Origin: an uncultured Clostridia bacterium
Lineage (GTDB): Bacteria; Bacillota; Clostridia; Christensenellales; UBA1242
Length of the DNA: 58,563 nt
NCBI GenBank assembly: GCA_944381105.1
Contig: CALWJU010000010.1
Coordinates: forward strand, 1-58,563
Reading direction: 5' to 3'
Positions within the stretch are counted from its first letter, which is position 1, and every line of letters starts with the position of its first letter. The notes under the pieces were generated by a model. It made no database searches and was not told where the DNA came from. It saw only the letters and a program-made list of their open reading frames with translations. The position numbers and the translations under genes were made by a program. Shown piece after piece: positions 1 to 9,194 of the stretch.

Positions 1-128
1 TTATATTATCACACTCGCTCATCCTTTGTCAACACTTTTTTTCATTTTTTTTATCTTTTTTTATTATTTTTTTACTCTTTGTCCGATACACCCTAGCCCG
101 TTGTTATACTTTTATGTCGTTTGATGTT

Positions 129-167
129 AAAAAAAAGACTTGTCTAGTGACAAATCTTAGTTTTTTT
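129..167. terminator. Terminator-like hairpin
   Basis: An A-run, then AAGACTTGTC, loop TAGT, then GACAAATCTT and a T-run. One internal C/A mismatch interrupts the stem. The flanking A- and T-runs would let it work in either direction: for the minus-strand gene ending at 365 or for a plus-strand gene left of the window. Confidence 0.5.
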
Positions 168-254
168 AACAATAGTTTCTAAAAAATTACAATAATTTAT
201 TTCTTAAAATTTACAATTTTATAAGATATTTTTTGAATATAATCCTTATCTTGA

Positions 255-333
255 CATGTGATGGCGTGATTTATCACGCAAATTCGTAAGAATTTAATAA
301 AATTTTATGCTAATAAAATTTTATCATCACATG
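255..333 (+). repeat. Cloverleaf repeat, family A, copy R1
   Basis: Closing stem CATGTGATG/CATCACATG (255-263, 325-333). Hairpin 1 is GCGTGA-TTTA-TCACGC (264-279). Hairpin 2 is AAATTC-GTAA-GAATTT (280-295). Hairpin 3 has arms ATAAAATTTTAT (297-308 and 313-324) around loop GCTA. The hairpins abut with about one unpaired base, giving a four-way junction. It lies 31 bp past the stop of the gene at 365. Confidence 0.9.
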
Positions 334-364
334 GATTGTCCACCTTTAAAAGCGCATATAATTT

Positions 365-1330
365 TTACTCTCGCTCATCATTATCGTTTAACTGCAAATA
401 ATCTTTTACACTTTCACAAACATCTTTCATTCCTGATACCGACCTATAAGATAGGTACTCATCTGGTGTAAACATTCTATCCGCAGAATATCTAGCACCT
501 ATATCCTTATAAGTTGTAAAATTAGGGTTGAGGAAAAGTTTTAATAGATTGTTTTTTGCTTTCTCAGTTATCATATATTTAAAGAAGCCTTTTGCCTTAT
601 TCTGTCCCTCATCCTTTCTAGGCATAAAATAATACTCGGCAAGCACACTTTTATTCATATCCTTATAACTTGTACGATACTTTAAAATTGCTTCGAGAAG
701 CATTGAGTTAAGTTTGCATGTCGTAATATATTCTACATTTTTTAAATCATACTTGCCTAAATCTTTTGCGAGTTCTTGGTGCAATGGCGAATTTAGGTCG
801 CCATTTCTTCTTATCTTCTCCGATTTATCAAATATCTCTTGGTATGGCGAAAGTTTGCTAAGCAGGTCAATGGTATTTGCAAGTTTAAAAGCGAAATTGG
901 TCTTAGAAAGGACAATATCATAGTCCTCACCCTCTCTGTCTAAAATTGGATCAATATTGAAAAACACGCTTGCTAGCGAGAGGAATTTTATCTCCTCTAT
1001 GTTTGCCCCTTGTTTAACCACGTCAGTTACAAAGGCATCCAGCGTCAAAAGTTGGTGATTGTCAGGTTTCTTTGAGGTCAAAACATGAGTATAAGCACAC
1101 AGCAAATCAAAGAGTGCGTTTGTGTTATACAAATAATCTTGGCTCTTCACAGCCTTATCGTCTATTTTTTGCACCAACTCCTTTGCCTTATCTTTTAAAT
1201 TTCCGCTTATAATAAATCTCTCATCTGCTATATTTTCTTTTTTAGATTTTGTCCATTCATTTTTGAGAGCCTTTGTCGTAGAACTTGAAATTTTTTTATC
1301 AATTTGAGGATAATATGTAATACCTTTCAT
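365..1330 (-). CDS. Hypothetical alpha-helical protein (321 aa)
   Basis: I do not recognise this family. The product appears soluble and mostly helical, rich in Lys, Asp and Leu, with no signal peptide, membrane segment or obvious catalytic motif. The chosen start is the Met at 1330, which has AGAAAGGA eight bases upstream; the frame stays open for 21 more codons to 1393, but that Met has no ribosome binding site. It follows cmk on the same strand and may be co-transcribed with it. A cloverleaf repeat and a terminator-like hairpin follow its stop. Composition resembles the unknown proteins at 22484 and 32469, but I cannot show homology by eye. Confidence 0.75.
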   Translation of the reverse strand: MKGITYYPQIDKKISSSTTKALKNEWTKSKKENIADERFIISGNLKDKAKELVQKIDDKAVKSQDYLYNTNALFDLLCAYTHVLTSKKPDNHQLLTLDAFVTDVVKQGANIEEIKFLSLASVFFNIDPILDREGEDYDIVLSKTNFAFKLANTIDLLSKLSPYQEIFDKSEKIRRNGDLNSPLHQELAKDLGKYDLKNVEYITTCKLNSMLLEAILKYRTSYKDMNKSVLAEYYFMPRKDEGQNKAKGFFKYMITEKAKNNLLKLFLNPNFTTYKDIGARYSADRMFTPDEYLSYRSVSGMKDVCESVKDYLQLNDNDERE

Positions 1331-1395
1331 TTTCTTTTCCTTTCTAAAATCTATTATATCATATTCAACTATTTTTTCAAGCATTTTTTTCATAA

Positions 1396-2085
1396 TTATT
1401 GCTTTATTCTCTTATTTTTACCATATTTATCATATTTTTTATTGATAATGTTAAGACAATATTCAATAGTCTGTTCAAGTGTCATCTGCGAATTGTCAAC
1501 TATAATTGAGTCTTTCGCAGGCTTTAATGGTGCGATCATTCTGTGTTCATCCCTATAATCTCGCTCTTTTAAGTCTTTAAGCACCTCTCCATAAGATATA
1601 TTTTTCTCTTGGCTTTGCTGATATCTTCTCATGGCACGTATTTCAGGTTTTGCAGTTAAAAAAAATTTAAAATCTGCATTTGGCAAGACGTCAGTTGCTA
1701 TGTCCCTGCCCTCAATTATACAATCATACTTCTTTGCAAATTCTTGTTGCAATTCCCTTACCTTCTCTCGTAGCACTGGATTGGGCGAAATCTGTGAGGC
1801 AAGGTTGGATATCTCCTCTTCTCTCAACATGTTTGTATAGTCTATTGCGTTAACACTGACATGTTGATTTTTCCCTACAAAAAACACCTCAATATTCTTA
1901 TCCTTTATAAACTCTTCCACCTCTTGCTCGTCAATCTTGTTATGTTTTTCATCTCGAAAGGAGCAAGCCAGTGCCCTATAAATTGCCCCTGTATCTAATA
2001 CGTGAAACCCTAGTCTGTCAGCAATTCCCCTTGCAAGTGTACTTTTACCGCTTCCGACAGTGCCATCAATTGCAATATTTATCAT
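1396..2085 (-). CDS. cmk: Cytidylate kinase
   Basis: Phosphorylates CMP and dCMP using ATP in the cytoplasm, feeding CTP and dCTP synthesis. At 229 aa it is close to the usual length. The P-loop GTVGSGKST is at residues 8-16, followed by the family block LDTGAIYRALA. Further on are the NMP-binding region with the EGRDIATDVLP motif and the lid-like segment around RAMRRYQQ. AGGAG six bases before the ATG supports the start. In many Clostridia cmk sits beside plsC, ispH and rpsA; here plsC and the S1 gene lie about 8 kb away, so that cluster is split. A slightly longer basic tail ends the protein. Confidence 0.95.
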   Translation of the reverse strand: MINIAIDGTVGSGKSTLARGIADRLGFHVLDTGAIYRALACSFRDEKHNKIDEQEVEEFIKDKNIEVFFVGKNQHVSVNAIDYTNMLREEEISNLASQISPNPVLREKVRELQQEFAKKYDCIIEGRDIATDVLPNADFKFFLTAKPEIRAMRRYQQSQEKNISYGEVLKDLKERDYRDEHRMIAPLKPAKDSIIVDNSQMTLEQTIEYCLNIINKKYDKYGKNKRIKQ

Positions 2086-2190
2086 TTATTTCTCCTAAGG
2101 TTTATTATATCAAATTTCTTTGTTTCAAGCAAAACAATTGCAACAATTTAAAAAATTATTTGTATATTTGTTGAGTTTAAGTGGTAATAT

Positions 2191-2219
2191 TTGAAAAAAT
2201 TTTCTTTGTATGCTATAAT
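2191..2219 (+). promoter_or_regulatory. Sigma-A promoter of the deoxyinosine glycosylase gene
   Basis: TTGAAA (2191-2196), a 17-bp spacer, then perfect TATAAT (2214-2219). The expected transcription start, seven bases past the -10, coincides with the A of the ATG at 2226, and no Shine-Dalgarno sequence fits between. The mRNA is predicted to be leaderless. Confidence 0.75.
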
Positions 2220-2225
2220 ATTTTT

Positions 2226-2729
2226 ATGAGTAGTAGTTCAGACAAACATAACGATAATTTTATAGCAGGTTTTGAGCCCTTTATTAATATTAACAGCACA
2301 GTATTAATTTTAGGTTCTTTTCCGTCGGTATTATCAAGGAAAAACGGCTTTTATTATGGTAATAGTCGTAACAGATTTTGGTCTACACTTGCAAATATAT
2401 ATGAAGAAAAAACTCCACAAACAATAGAGGAAAAGAAAAGATTCTTAACAAAACATAACATTGCACTTTGGGATATTGTTACAAAAGCGGACTTTAAAGG
2501 TTCTAGCGATAAAGTGCTTGAAAAATCGTCGTTTCAATTTGCAGACATTGAAAAATTACTTAAAGAATATCCAAATATCAAGAAAATATTTTGTAATGGC
2601 AGGCTTGCTTACAAACTATTTAAAAGTCGATATGAAAATAGTAATTTAACAGCCGAATATCTTCCCTCAACGAGCCCAGCAAACACAAGATTTGCCCCAA
2701 AAACTTGGGAAAGTAATTTGAAAGGCTAA
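2226..2729 (+). CDS. DNA-deoxyinosine glycosylase (UDG superfamily)
   Basis: Predicted to excise hypoxanthine (deaminated adenine) from DNA in base excision repair. The 167-aa product has the family N-terminal block ILGSFPSVLS with NGFYYGNSRNRFW (residues about 24-50), the segment NIALWDIV, and the C-terminal LPSTSPAN motif expected to contact the DNA minor groove. The start at 2226 is set by the promoter, which leaves no room for a ribosome binding site. The protein ends soon after LPSTSPAN; relatives usually have a final helix of about ten more residues, so it may be mildly truncated. It stands alone on the plus strand between minus-strand genes and ends before a bidirectional terminator. 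Confidence 0.85.
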   Translation: MSSSSDKHNDNFIAGFEPFININSTVLILGSFPSVLSRKNGFYYGNSRNRFWSTLANIYEEKTPQTIEEKKRFLTKHNIALWDIVTKADFKGSSDKVLEKSSFQFADIEKLLKEYPNIKKIFCNGRLAYKLFKSRYENSNLTAEYLPSTSPANTRFAPKTWESNLKG

Positions 2730-2833
2730 AATAATCAAAAACAAAGTGCCAAAAAACACTATTTCAATTATATCTGTGCTTATTATAGATAGATTATAAA
2801 AAATATCAAAAATAAAAATATATAAATTTTACA

Positions 2834-2862
2834 AAAAATCACGAATATTTTTCGTGATTTTT
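2834..2862. terminator. Bidirectional terminator
   Basis: Perfect 12-bp stem AAAAATCACGAA/TTCGTGATTTTT with loop TATTT. It lies between the convergent glycosylase (plus) and MerR (minus) genes and has T-runs on both strands. Confidence 0.85.
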
Positions 2863-2921
2863 ACGTTATAGCAAAGATTTACTAATTGTTTTAAAGTAAG
2901 GCATAGCGACATAAATTTTTA

Positions 2922-3935
2922 TTAGTCTACTTTAACAAACACATAGTATCGTGGCTTTCGCCCGCCAAAAGAATAATCACCAGACTTATGTTCCATAAAC
3001 ATATATTTTTTGCCATCTATTTCTTTTATTGTGTATGCCGAAGCAGTTTTATAATTAGTATTTAAAATAAAGCCTTTTGTCCATTTGAAATCTTGCTTGT
3101 TAGCCTTTCCGTCCGCATAAATGCAAATAGTTTCACCCCTGTCAAGCAAGACTAAATTGTCGTATAGTAGTTTAGACACTTGTTTTGTGTTTGGAGAAAA
3201 ATCTTCTATCTCTTTAACAAAACCATAAGTTTTCCACACTCCCTTAACGTCATCATCCTCAAAAGGTAAATCTACGTTATCTTTAATTTCAATATCATCA
3301 ATAGTGTAAACATTGTGGTCAATATTTTCATAGACTGCGTAATACTCAACTATTCCTGACCTATTCCAATCAAAAACTAGCACAAGTTTATCATCTTTAT
3401 AATAGTATTTCATAGGAACATCATTTATAAATATATAGCCCTTTGTCCAAAAATCTATTACCCAATAACCTTCGCCCTTTGGCATAATAAATAAATCTTT
3501 AAGAGCAAAATCTTTTGATTTATATAACTCTTTATTTTCTAATTCCTCTTCGCTATCACACAAACCTAATAGATGCCATTTACCTACCAGGCGTTCGTCG
3601 TTAATAAAATTTTTCATAATATACTCCCCCTTTTCGTTTTTGTAAAGGTTGGAGATGTCTCGAATTGCTTTTTTCGTTCTTTTAACCTGTTTTGAAAGGT
3701 CTTTAATCTTCTTGTTTAAAGTATCATCATTGAGGTTTTTTATTTCGCTAAGTTTAAAGCCCATCTTTTTAAGGTAAACTATTTTGAGTAGTTCTTCAAT
3801 GTTCTTTTCGTCAAAACGCCTATATCCTGTAATGGAGTCAATTTCTGCCGGCATTATGAGCCCCATTTCCTGATAATATCTAATTGTTTTGACAGGAACA
3901 CCTGTTAATTTTGAAAAATCGCTTATTCTTAACAT
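2922..3935 (-). CDS. MerR-family regulator with duplicated C-terminal domain
   Basis: The N-terminal 70 residues are a MerR winged helix-turn-helix (LRISDFSKLTGVPVKTIRYY, then GYRRFDEK), followed by a coiled-coil dimer helix (about 75-110). The remaining 220 residues are two tandem copies of a beta-rich domain, each with a W-x-G start, a GE-containing strand, WTKG, and a final Y-x-F strand pair. Such lipocalin-like tandem domains fused to MerR heads occur in Firmicutes; the ligand is unknown. The start at 3935 is preceded by AAAGGAG at seven bases. No target gene is adjacent: the next genes are a glycosylase facing it and an MscS channel behind. Autoregulation is likely for the family but not visible here. 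Confidence 0.8.
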   Translation of the reverse strand: MLRISDFSKLTGVPVKTIRYYQEMGLIMPAEIDSITGYRRFDEKNIEELLKIVYLKKMGFKLSEIKNLNDDTLNKKIKDLSKQVKRTKKAIRDISNLYKNEKGEYIMKNFINDERLVGKWHLLGLCDSEEELENKELYKSKDFALKDLFIMPKGEGYWVIDFWTKGYIFINDVPMKYYYKDDKLVLVFDWNRSGIVEYYAVYENIDHNVYTIDDIEIKDNVDLPFEDDDVKGVWKTYGFVKEIEDFSPNTKQVSKLLYDNLVLLDRGETICIYADGKANKQDFKWTKGFILNTNYKTASAYTIKEIDGKKYMFMEHKSGDYSFGGRKPRYYVFVKVD

Positions 3936-4277
3936 ATCCTTTCTCCTTTTACGCCTATAATATATCATTACACCTTAGTGGAGAGTCAATAGTTTTTTTA
4001 AAAAAGTCTATTTTATTTAATAGACCTTTTATTTCGATTTTGTTTTTCTTTGTTTTATATTTTTGTTTGATATTAGTATATTTCTTACTTATTTTTTATC
4101 TTTTTTACCTTAATTATTTTATTTGTAAGTTATTTGTTTTACTTTTATCCTACTAAAAAGCGGTTTACTAGAATACTTGCATGTGATGAGTGTGTGTAAC
4201 ACACAAATTCGCAAGAATTTAATAAAATTTTATGGCTATAAAATTTTATCATCACATGCACACTTTACATATCTCTA
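3936..4277. other. Intergenic region between MerR gene and mscS
   Basis: No gene. It carries a T-rich stretch upstream of the MerR start and, next to the mscS stop, a family A cloverleaf repeat (4178-4260). Confidence 0.6.
4178..4260 (+). repeat. Cloverleaf repeat, family A, copy R2
   Basis: Closing stem TGCATGTGATG/CATCACATGCA (11 bp). Hairpin 1 is GTGTGT-GTA-ACACAC. Hairpin 2 is AAATTC-GCAA-GAATTT (4205-4220). Hairpin 3 has arms ATAAAATTTTAT around GGCT (4222-4249). It lies 17 bp downstream of the mscS stop. Confidence 0.9.
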
Positions 4278-5381
4278 TTAAGCAACTTTGTATTTTCCAA
4301 TCTTTTTCTTTAATGATTTTGTCAACTTTTTCTTGCGATACTTATATATGCTTTTAGTTAACAATTTGTTTTCATCGCAAGCAAGGGCTATTTTCATCTT
4401 TTTCTCTTTTATAGTATTGTTTATCATTTCCCTTTTTGCTTTATTCTTCAAAGACCTGCTTTTTAGAGCCTTAGTAAAATCAAAGTTTTCAAGATTAATC
4501 TCTTCCTTTTTATTTCGCACTTTTTCAACACGTTTTGGTATTCCGCTTTTTTCGACAGGAAGATTTACCTTGTCCTTTCTCTCTCGAATTTCTATTTGGT
4601 CATAAGGTATTGAAATATTGTTGCGTTTAAGTTCGTTATAGACAAGTTCTAAAATGTCATAATACACATCCCAATAGTCCTCGCTATCACAATAGCATCT
4701 TGCGGTAAACTGTATACTGCTTGCATTTAAGGCACTTAACCTACAAAATGGAGCAGGTTCTAATAGCACCTTACCATTGCTTATCATGCAGTCAATTATA
4801 AGTTTCTTAACCTGTTCAACATCGCTTTCGTAAGCCACATCAAATTTAAAATCGACACGGCGAGTCTTGTTTGTGTCATAGTCGACTACCGAACTGTTCA
4901 CAATGGTAGAATTTGGTATTGTAACCCTCTTGTTATCACCTGTAAGAATGGTTGTAAAAAGGAAATTTATAGCAATGACATTGCCCTCTTTTCCATCAAC
5001 TTCGATATAGTCTCCCTTTTTAAACATCTTATTTGAAACAATAACGATACCATTTGCAGCATTTGCTATGATATTTTCAAGAGCCATACCAATAGCAAGC
5101 ACGATAGCACTTAAAGCAGTTAAAAGTCCTGTGATTTGTATACCAATTATGCTCAATAAAATCAGCACAAACAACACATACAGACATATCTTTATTATTA
5201 CTACAATAAAGCCGACCGTTATCTTTTCCATGCTAGTTTTATTTAACAATCTACGAGTTAAATTAATAAGCAGTTTGATAACAATTAGTCCGACTAACAA
5301 CACTGCAAAGAATATCACTATATTCCAAGCATTTGTCTCAAAAAAGTTTACTATATCATTCCAAATACCTGCCCAATCCAT
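4278..5381 (-). CDS. MscS-family mechanosensitive channel
   Basis: A small-conductance mechanosensitive channel that releases solutes on hypo-osmotic shock; plasma membrane. Three transmembrane helices fall at residues about 17-40, 58-82 and 85-115. The last is the Gly/Ala-rich pore helix leading into the MscS beta domain (FKKGDYIEVDGKEGNV, then IPNSTIVNSSV), the best family signature. A long basic C-terminal tail (about residues 270-367) is rich in Lys and Arg and longer than in E. coli MscS. AGAGG six bases before the ATG supports the start. It appears to be a single-gene unit followed by a cloverleaf repeat. Confidence 0.93.
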   Translation of the reverse strand: MDWAGIWNDIVNFFETNAWNIVIFFAVLLVGLIVIKLLINLTRRLLNKTSMEKITVGFIVVIIKICLYVLFVLILLSIIGIQITGLLTALSAIVLAIGMALENIIANAANGIVIVSNKMFKKGDYIEVDGKEGNVIAINFLFTTILTGDNKRVTIPNSTIVNSSVVDYDTNKTRRVDFKFDVAYESDVEQVKKLIIDCMISNGKVLLEPAPFCRLSALNASSIQFTARCYCDSEDYWDVYYDILELVYNELKRNNISIPYDQIEIRERKDKVNLPVEKSGIPKRVEKVRNKKEEINLENFDFTKALKSRSLKNKAKREMINNTIKEKKMKIALACDENKLLTKSIYKYRKKKLTKSLKKKIGKYKVA

Positions 5382-5459
5382 AAAAAACCTCTTTTGTTAT
5401 ACCTATATAATAGAAGGATTTTGTATTTTTGTCAAATAATTTATTAACTTTTTATAATT

Positions 5460-6206
5460 TTAAAAAGATAATTTCTTTATTTCATTTAGATATAGAAAAA
5501 TGTCTTTTTTAAGAGAATTAAATTTCTTATTTTTCTTAAAATTTTCAAGGTATATTTCTCTATTAATTTCAAGCATGATTGAATAAAAATTGTCAACATT
5601 TTTATCAAAAATATTGTCAGGTATCATCGAACCAGAGTATGGAAAATTAATTCTTATTTTATAACCTTTATCTTTGAAAAATCCTGTCGTAAAGTTGATA
5701 AGATTTTCATCAATATACTTTTCATTTATCCCTATACAAATATCAGGAAAAGAACCTTTTTTCCAAAGCACTATCTCCTTAGAAAAGGAGTGGCAGTCGA
5801 CTAAAATCACACGGTTATTTTTTAAATATTTTGCTGTTAATTTGTCAAGTTTTTTATGTACAGGAAAATAATATTTTTTGAGAATTTTGTCTTTGTAGAC
5901 GCTATCCTCATCAATAAGTTTTTCGCCTTTATGAGTCTTAGTGTAAATTGCACCAAGCCCATATTTGCTCATACTCTCCTTATCGTCATCAATAAATTTT
6001 TCAACATCGCATACTATTCTTGATACCTTTGCTTTTACATGAGGAAACCTTTTGCACGAAAAAAGTTGTGAGGTTAGCAAATCTGTCATTGAATAATTAA
6101 ATTTTTCAACCTCTCTATCACTTATAAATTTTTCTTTTTCTTTAAATATTTTACTGAGTCTTAGGCTTGAATGTGGAACAAACAATACAACTTTATTATC
6201 TTTCAT
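5460..6206 (-). CDS. N-formylglutamate amidohydrolase-like protein
   Basis: A member of the N-formylglutamate amidohydrolase family, zinc-dependent enzymes that release formate or cleave related amides. Visible family signatures are VPHSS near residue 10, the SRIVCDVEKF block near 65, the DCHSF motif near 137, and a terminal MLEINREIYL segment. The 248 residues match a single-domain family member with a Lys-rich tail. The start is not backed by a strong ribosome binding site (only GGGC upstream). No histidine-utilisation genes are nearby, so a role in histidine degradation is not supported; peptidoglycan or formyl-amide substrates are equally possible. Confidence 0.8.
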   Translation of the reverse strand: MKDNKVVLFVPHSSLRLSKIFKEKEKFISDREVEKFNYSMTDLLTSQLFSCKRFPHVKAKVSRIVCDVEKFIDDDKESMSKYGLGAIYTKTHKGEKLIDEDSVYKDKILKKYYFPVHKKLDKLTAKYLKNNRVILVDCHSFSKEIVLWKKGSFPDICIGINEKYIDENLINFTTGFFKDKGYKIRINFPYSGSMIPDNIFDKNVDNFYSIMLEINREIYLENFKKNKKFNSLKKDIFLYLNEIKKLSF

Positions 6207-6315
6207 ATATTTAGCCCATTAAAATTAAATTTTTCTATAAACATTTTTTACAACGCACTCATTTCGTTTCAAAAATATTTAAATTTATATATTAAAAGAA
6301 CAGACTATAAATATA

Positions 6316-7245
6316 TTACGCCTTTACAGTCTCTTCAATTTCTTCATCTTGCTCTTCTCTTTCTAAGTCCTCACCATGAAGAATGGCAATTTTTTCCTCA
6401 CATTCTTTAAAATAACGCTCATAGGACTTTTTACAATAATTTTTATGCACCTCGTCCTCAAACTTATTAGCGTTGTTAAAATTATAGACGCCATTTACCT
6501 TCCATTTATTGAAAAGACCTATTTTTATAGCATTTTTAGGACAAAGGAAAGAGCACCTCATACACATGAGACAATTTTTGCCAAAATGGAATTCTCCGTC
6601 TTTGAGGGTTATATTGTGAGTCGGACAAATATTTACACATTTTCCGCAGTGGATACAATTCTCTGAAACCTTATATTTCTTTCCATTAAAACGTCCGCCC
6701 CAATGTTCAATTCTAAATAGCCAGGCAATAAAACTGCCCATAAAAACTTTATCAAGCAGAGAGTACTTGCCACTTAAAAGTTCCTTGCAGTCAACAGGGA
6801 TGACTTCTTGTGCGGTTTTCCACATCTTATACGCCATATTGTCGGTGTGCCTAAATATGATGTTGTAAGGCATGCAGTAGTGATATTCGTTTGTTACGTT
6901 ATAGCCCTTTTCTTTCAAAACCTTGCAAAGTTTGATTGATGAGATATTGTTAAGTCTCAGTGGCTCGCCTGAGGTGTTGACTATAAACACACGTTTGCCC
7001 TTGCACTCTGGCAAAGATTTGGCAAAGTCGAGGATAATTGATGGTGCGTTAAAGGCATGCACAGGATAGGCAATACCTAGCATTTCATAATCTGTAACAT
7101 CAAAACCAAAATTGTTAGTCTCTATCTTATAGAGGTCGGTCTCCACCTCTTCGCTTTTTAAGTTTTCTACATATTTATTGACAACCATTCTTGTGTTGCC
7201 CGTTCCAGAAAAATAGCATATAAGAATTTTCATTTTATTTTCCAT
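6316..7245 (-). CDS. EFR1-family flavodoxin/ferredoxin fusion
   Basis: A flavodoxin-like N-terminal domain (FMN-binding loop SGTGNTRM near residues 14-20) is joined to a C-terminal pair of 4Fe-4S clusters (CIHCGKCVNICP, then CLMCMRCSFLCP), as in the EFR1 family of anaerobes. It is probably a cytoplasmic electron carrier for a reductive reaction. AAAGGG eleven bases before the ATG supports the start; a second Met four residues in is possible. It sits 26 bp behind the epimerase-like gene (7272-8822) on the same strand, suggesting it supplies electrons to a reaction involving that enzyme. The partner reaction is unknown. Confidence 0.88.
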   Translation of the reverse strand: MENKMKILICYFSGTGNTRMVVNKYVENLKSEEVETDLYKIETNNFGFDVTDYEMLGIAYPVHAFNAPSIILDFAKSLPECKGKRVFIVNTSGEPLRLNNISSIKLCKVLKEKGYNVTNEYHYCMPYNIIFRHTDNMAYKMWKTAQEVIPVDCKELLSGKYSLLDKVFMGSFIAWLFRIEHWGGRFNGKKYKVSENCIHCGKCVNICPTHNITLKDGEFHFGKNCLMCMRCSFLCPKNAIKIGLFNKWKVNGVYNFNNANKFEDEVHKNYCKKSYERYFKECEEKIAILHGEDLEREEQDEEIEETVKA

Positions 7246-7271
7246 TATATCTATATCCCTTTATATTTACT

Positions 7272-8822
7272 TCAATTCTCAGTCCTTTCTATCCTTGCAT
7301 TATAATTTTCGTCAAAGAAATAACGATTGTTTTCACCCTCTTTATGACTATCAAGCCAAATTTGAGCAAATATCTTATCCTTTCTTGACAGTCTATCAAA
7401 ATCCCAAACATTTTCTTTGTAAATTGGGTTAAACCAATGTCCTGCTTTCATGACAGTAAATGTGCAAGCAAAGAACTCCTCTCCGTCCTGTGTACTCCAT
7501 CTAAGTTTTTCAAACAAATCTCCGCCATAAGACTTTGACAAAAGTTGTCCGCCATGAGCCTTAGCGACATTTTGTAGGTCCTTTATAGTTATATTCTCAT
7601 AATTATCTATATCAAAATAGTAGTAAATAAGTTTGGCGTTCTCTTTCTTTCTCAAATTTTGATAGTCAATTGTCTTTCCGTTCTCGTCCTTGTTCTCAAC
7701 CAAAAGATTAAATTTAGTCCAATCTTTACCAAGTTTATTATAATTCTCTTCACCGCCAAAATATGCCACCATTTTCGCATGGTCATTATGCTTAAACCAA
7801 TAGGCTGGCGAGTTTTTGCTCTTAAAAAGTCGTTTGATTGCAAAGGTTGAAATCAACCCCTTTGGAACAATTTTTCCAAGTCTATAATAACTGTACCTTT
7901 TTGCTATCTCTTGCCAATAGACATCTGTCGTCTGTTTTTGGTAGTCAAAAAGTTGGTCAAGCCTCTCTCCGTCATAAAACCACATGCCATGAAAATTTCG
8001 TGTAGCATTATAGTAAGGTTTAAAGAAATCTTTTGCTCCTCCGCCTATAATCTTAAAACCATCATTGAGAGTATCGTAACCTGTTATGCAGTTCTTCTCC
8101 CCTCCGCCAATATTAAATACATGCCTCCAAAAGACCTTTGACAAGTCCTCTCTCATATCTCTTTTAAGTATATTTGCAATAAGCACTCCGCTGTCATGTG
8201 CAGTTGCCCATTCGAGTGGTGCGTTAAAGCAGGTGTGGAACATAAGCCCATCACTCATATTGTCCTTTAACATATTTATATGTAGCATGGCGGTTTGCCT
8301 AAGTACTGCCCAGTACCTAATATTTGATTCCAGCACCCTAAATTCCCCTCTCAGTTTTGTAGCCGAGTAGATGTCAAATGGGCTAACTAAAAGTGGGTCG
8401 CCAACCTGTCCCCATGGGTGTTTTGAGTTTCTGTTTCCATAGAGTGCAACAGTCGAAATATGAATGTATTTAGGCTGTCTTACGCTGTTTTCAATGGCAG
8501 AGACCAAATTGTTAACACCTATCTCGTTGCAATCAACCGCCTTTTGAGGAAATTGGTCAGAGTGAGGCGGTATAACAGCGGCAAGGTTTATACAATAGTC
8601 GCAGTCTTTAATAAGCCTTACGCATGTATCCATATCTTTAAGATTGCCATCAATTATCTCAAATTTATCTTTGTAATTTTTATATTTTCTCAGTAGTTTT
8701 TTAATTCTGTTATCTTCTGGCAGAACAAGAAATTTAAATTTATCAATCTCGTCTATCTTAACCACTTGTTCGAGTGTGGCTTGTCCCATGTTTCCTGTTA
8801 TGCCTGTAATTGCTACTTGCAT
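7272..8822 (-). CDS. NAD-dependent epimerase/dehydratase-like protein with long C-terminal extension
   Basis: An extended short-chain dehydrogenase fold. The Rossmann loop GITGNMG is at residues 6-12, an acidic DGN turn near 58, the NLAAVIP strand near 84, and the catalytic YSATK motif (Tyr and Lys) near 153-157 with an upstream Ser/Thr (HISTVALYG). Residues beyond about 330 form an extension of roughly 180 residues, rich in aromatics, which I do not recognise. The usual substrates are nucleotide sugars or related alcohols, but none can be inferred here. AGGAG before the ATG supports the start. It is co-directional with and close to the EFR1 electron carrier, so a coupled redox conversion is likely. 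Confidence 0.8.
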   Translation of the reverse strand: MQVAITGITGNMGQATLEQVVKIDEIDKFKFLVLPEDNRIKKLLRKYKNYKDKFEIIDGNLKDMDTCVRLIKDCDYCINLAAVIPPHSDQFPQKAVDCNEIGVNNLVSAIENSVRQPKYIHISTVALYGNRNSKHPWGQVGDPLLVSPFDIYSATKLRGEFRVLESNIRYWAVLRQTAMLHINMLKDNMSDGLMFHTCFNAPLEWATAHDSGVLIANILKRDMREDLSKVFWRHVFNIGGGEKNCITGYDTLNDGFKIIGGGAKDFFKPYYNATRNFHGMWFYDGERLDQLFDYQKQTTDVYWQEIAKRYSYYRLGKIVPKGLISTFAIKRLFKSKNSPAYWFKHNDHAKMVAYFGGEENYNKLGKDWTKFNLLVENKDENGKTIDYQNLRKKENAKLIYYYFDIDNYENITIKDLQNVAKAHGGQLLSKSYGGDLFEKLRWSTQDGEEFFACTFTVMKAGHWFNPIYKENVWDFDRLSRKDKIFAQIWLDSHKEGENNRYFFDENYNARIERTEN

Positions 8823-9194
8823 AATTTCTCCTAAAAATTGCAGTTTAATCTGCTTTCTTTATGATAACATATTAAAAAACAAAAAGCAAACGATTTATTA
8901 ATAATCTAGGAGATATATAAATACTTTTTGTAACACCTTTTCTCAAACGAAACAGGGAAATTTAATCAACAAACCTTTATCAACTTTTTTTCTTCCAAAT
9001 TTCCTAAATTTATTGTACTTAATGAGAAATTTAAAGTAAGTTGATATTAAATTACCAATCTTTTTACTTAGCCAAAAAGATTACTCAGAATGTGTAAACT
9101 TTTTTTGCTACAAACCTTCAACATGTAAAAATCACAAATATTATGTGAGGTTTTTATACGCCTACTTTCATAACTTCTCCGTTATTGATTTCTA
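8823..9194. other. Intergenic region left of the tRNA gene
   Basis: AT-rich with no open frame. Two hairpins occur: a 9-bp A/T-dominated stem at 9057-9082, and the terminator of the tRNA at 9127-9155. The segment next to 8822 should hold the promoter of the epimerase gene, but I see no clear consensus. Confidence 0.5.
9127..9155 (-). terminator. Terminator of tRNA-Thr
   Basis: Read on the minus strand, stem TCACA/TGTGA with a short AT loop is followed by a run of five T. It lies 40 bp past the tRNA 3-prime end. Confidence 0.7.

Larger units (their letters stand above)
1..364. other. Left-edge intergenic region
   Basis: No gene is seen here. The first 120 bases are T-rich with no open frame. 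The rest holds a terminator-like hairpin (129-167) and a cloverleaf repeat (255-333), both lying downstream of the minus-strand gene that ends at 365. Confidence 0.6.
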
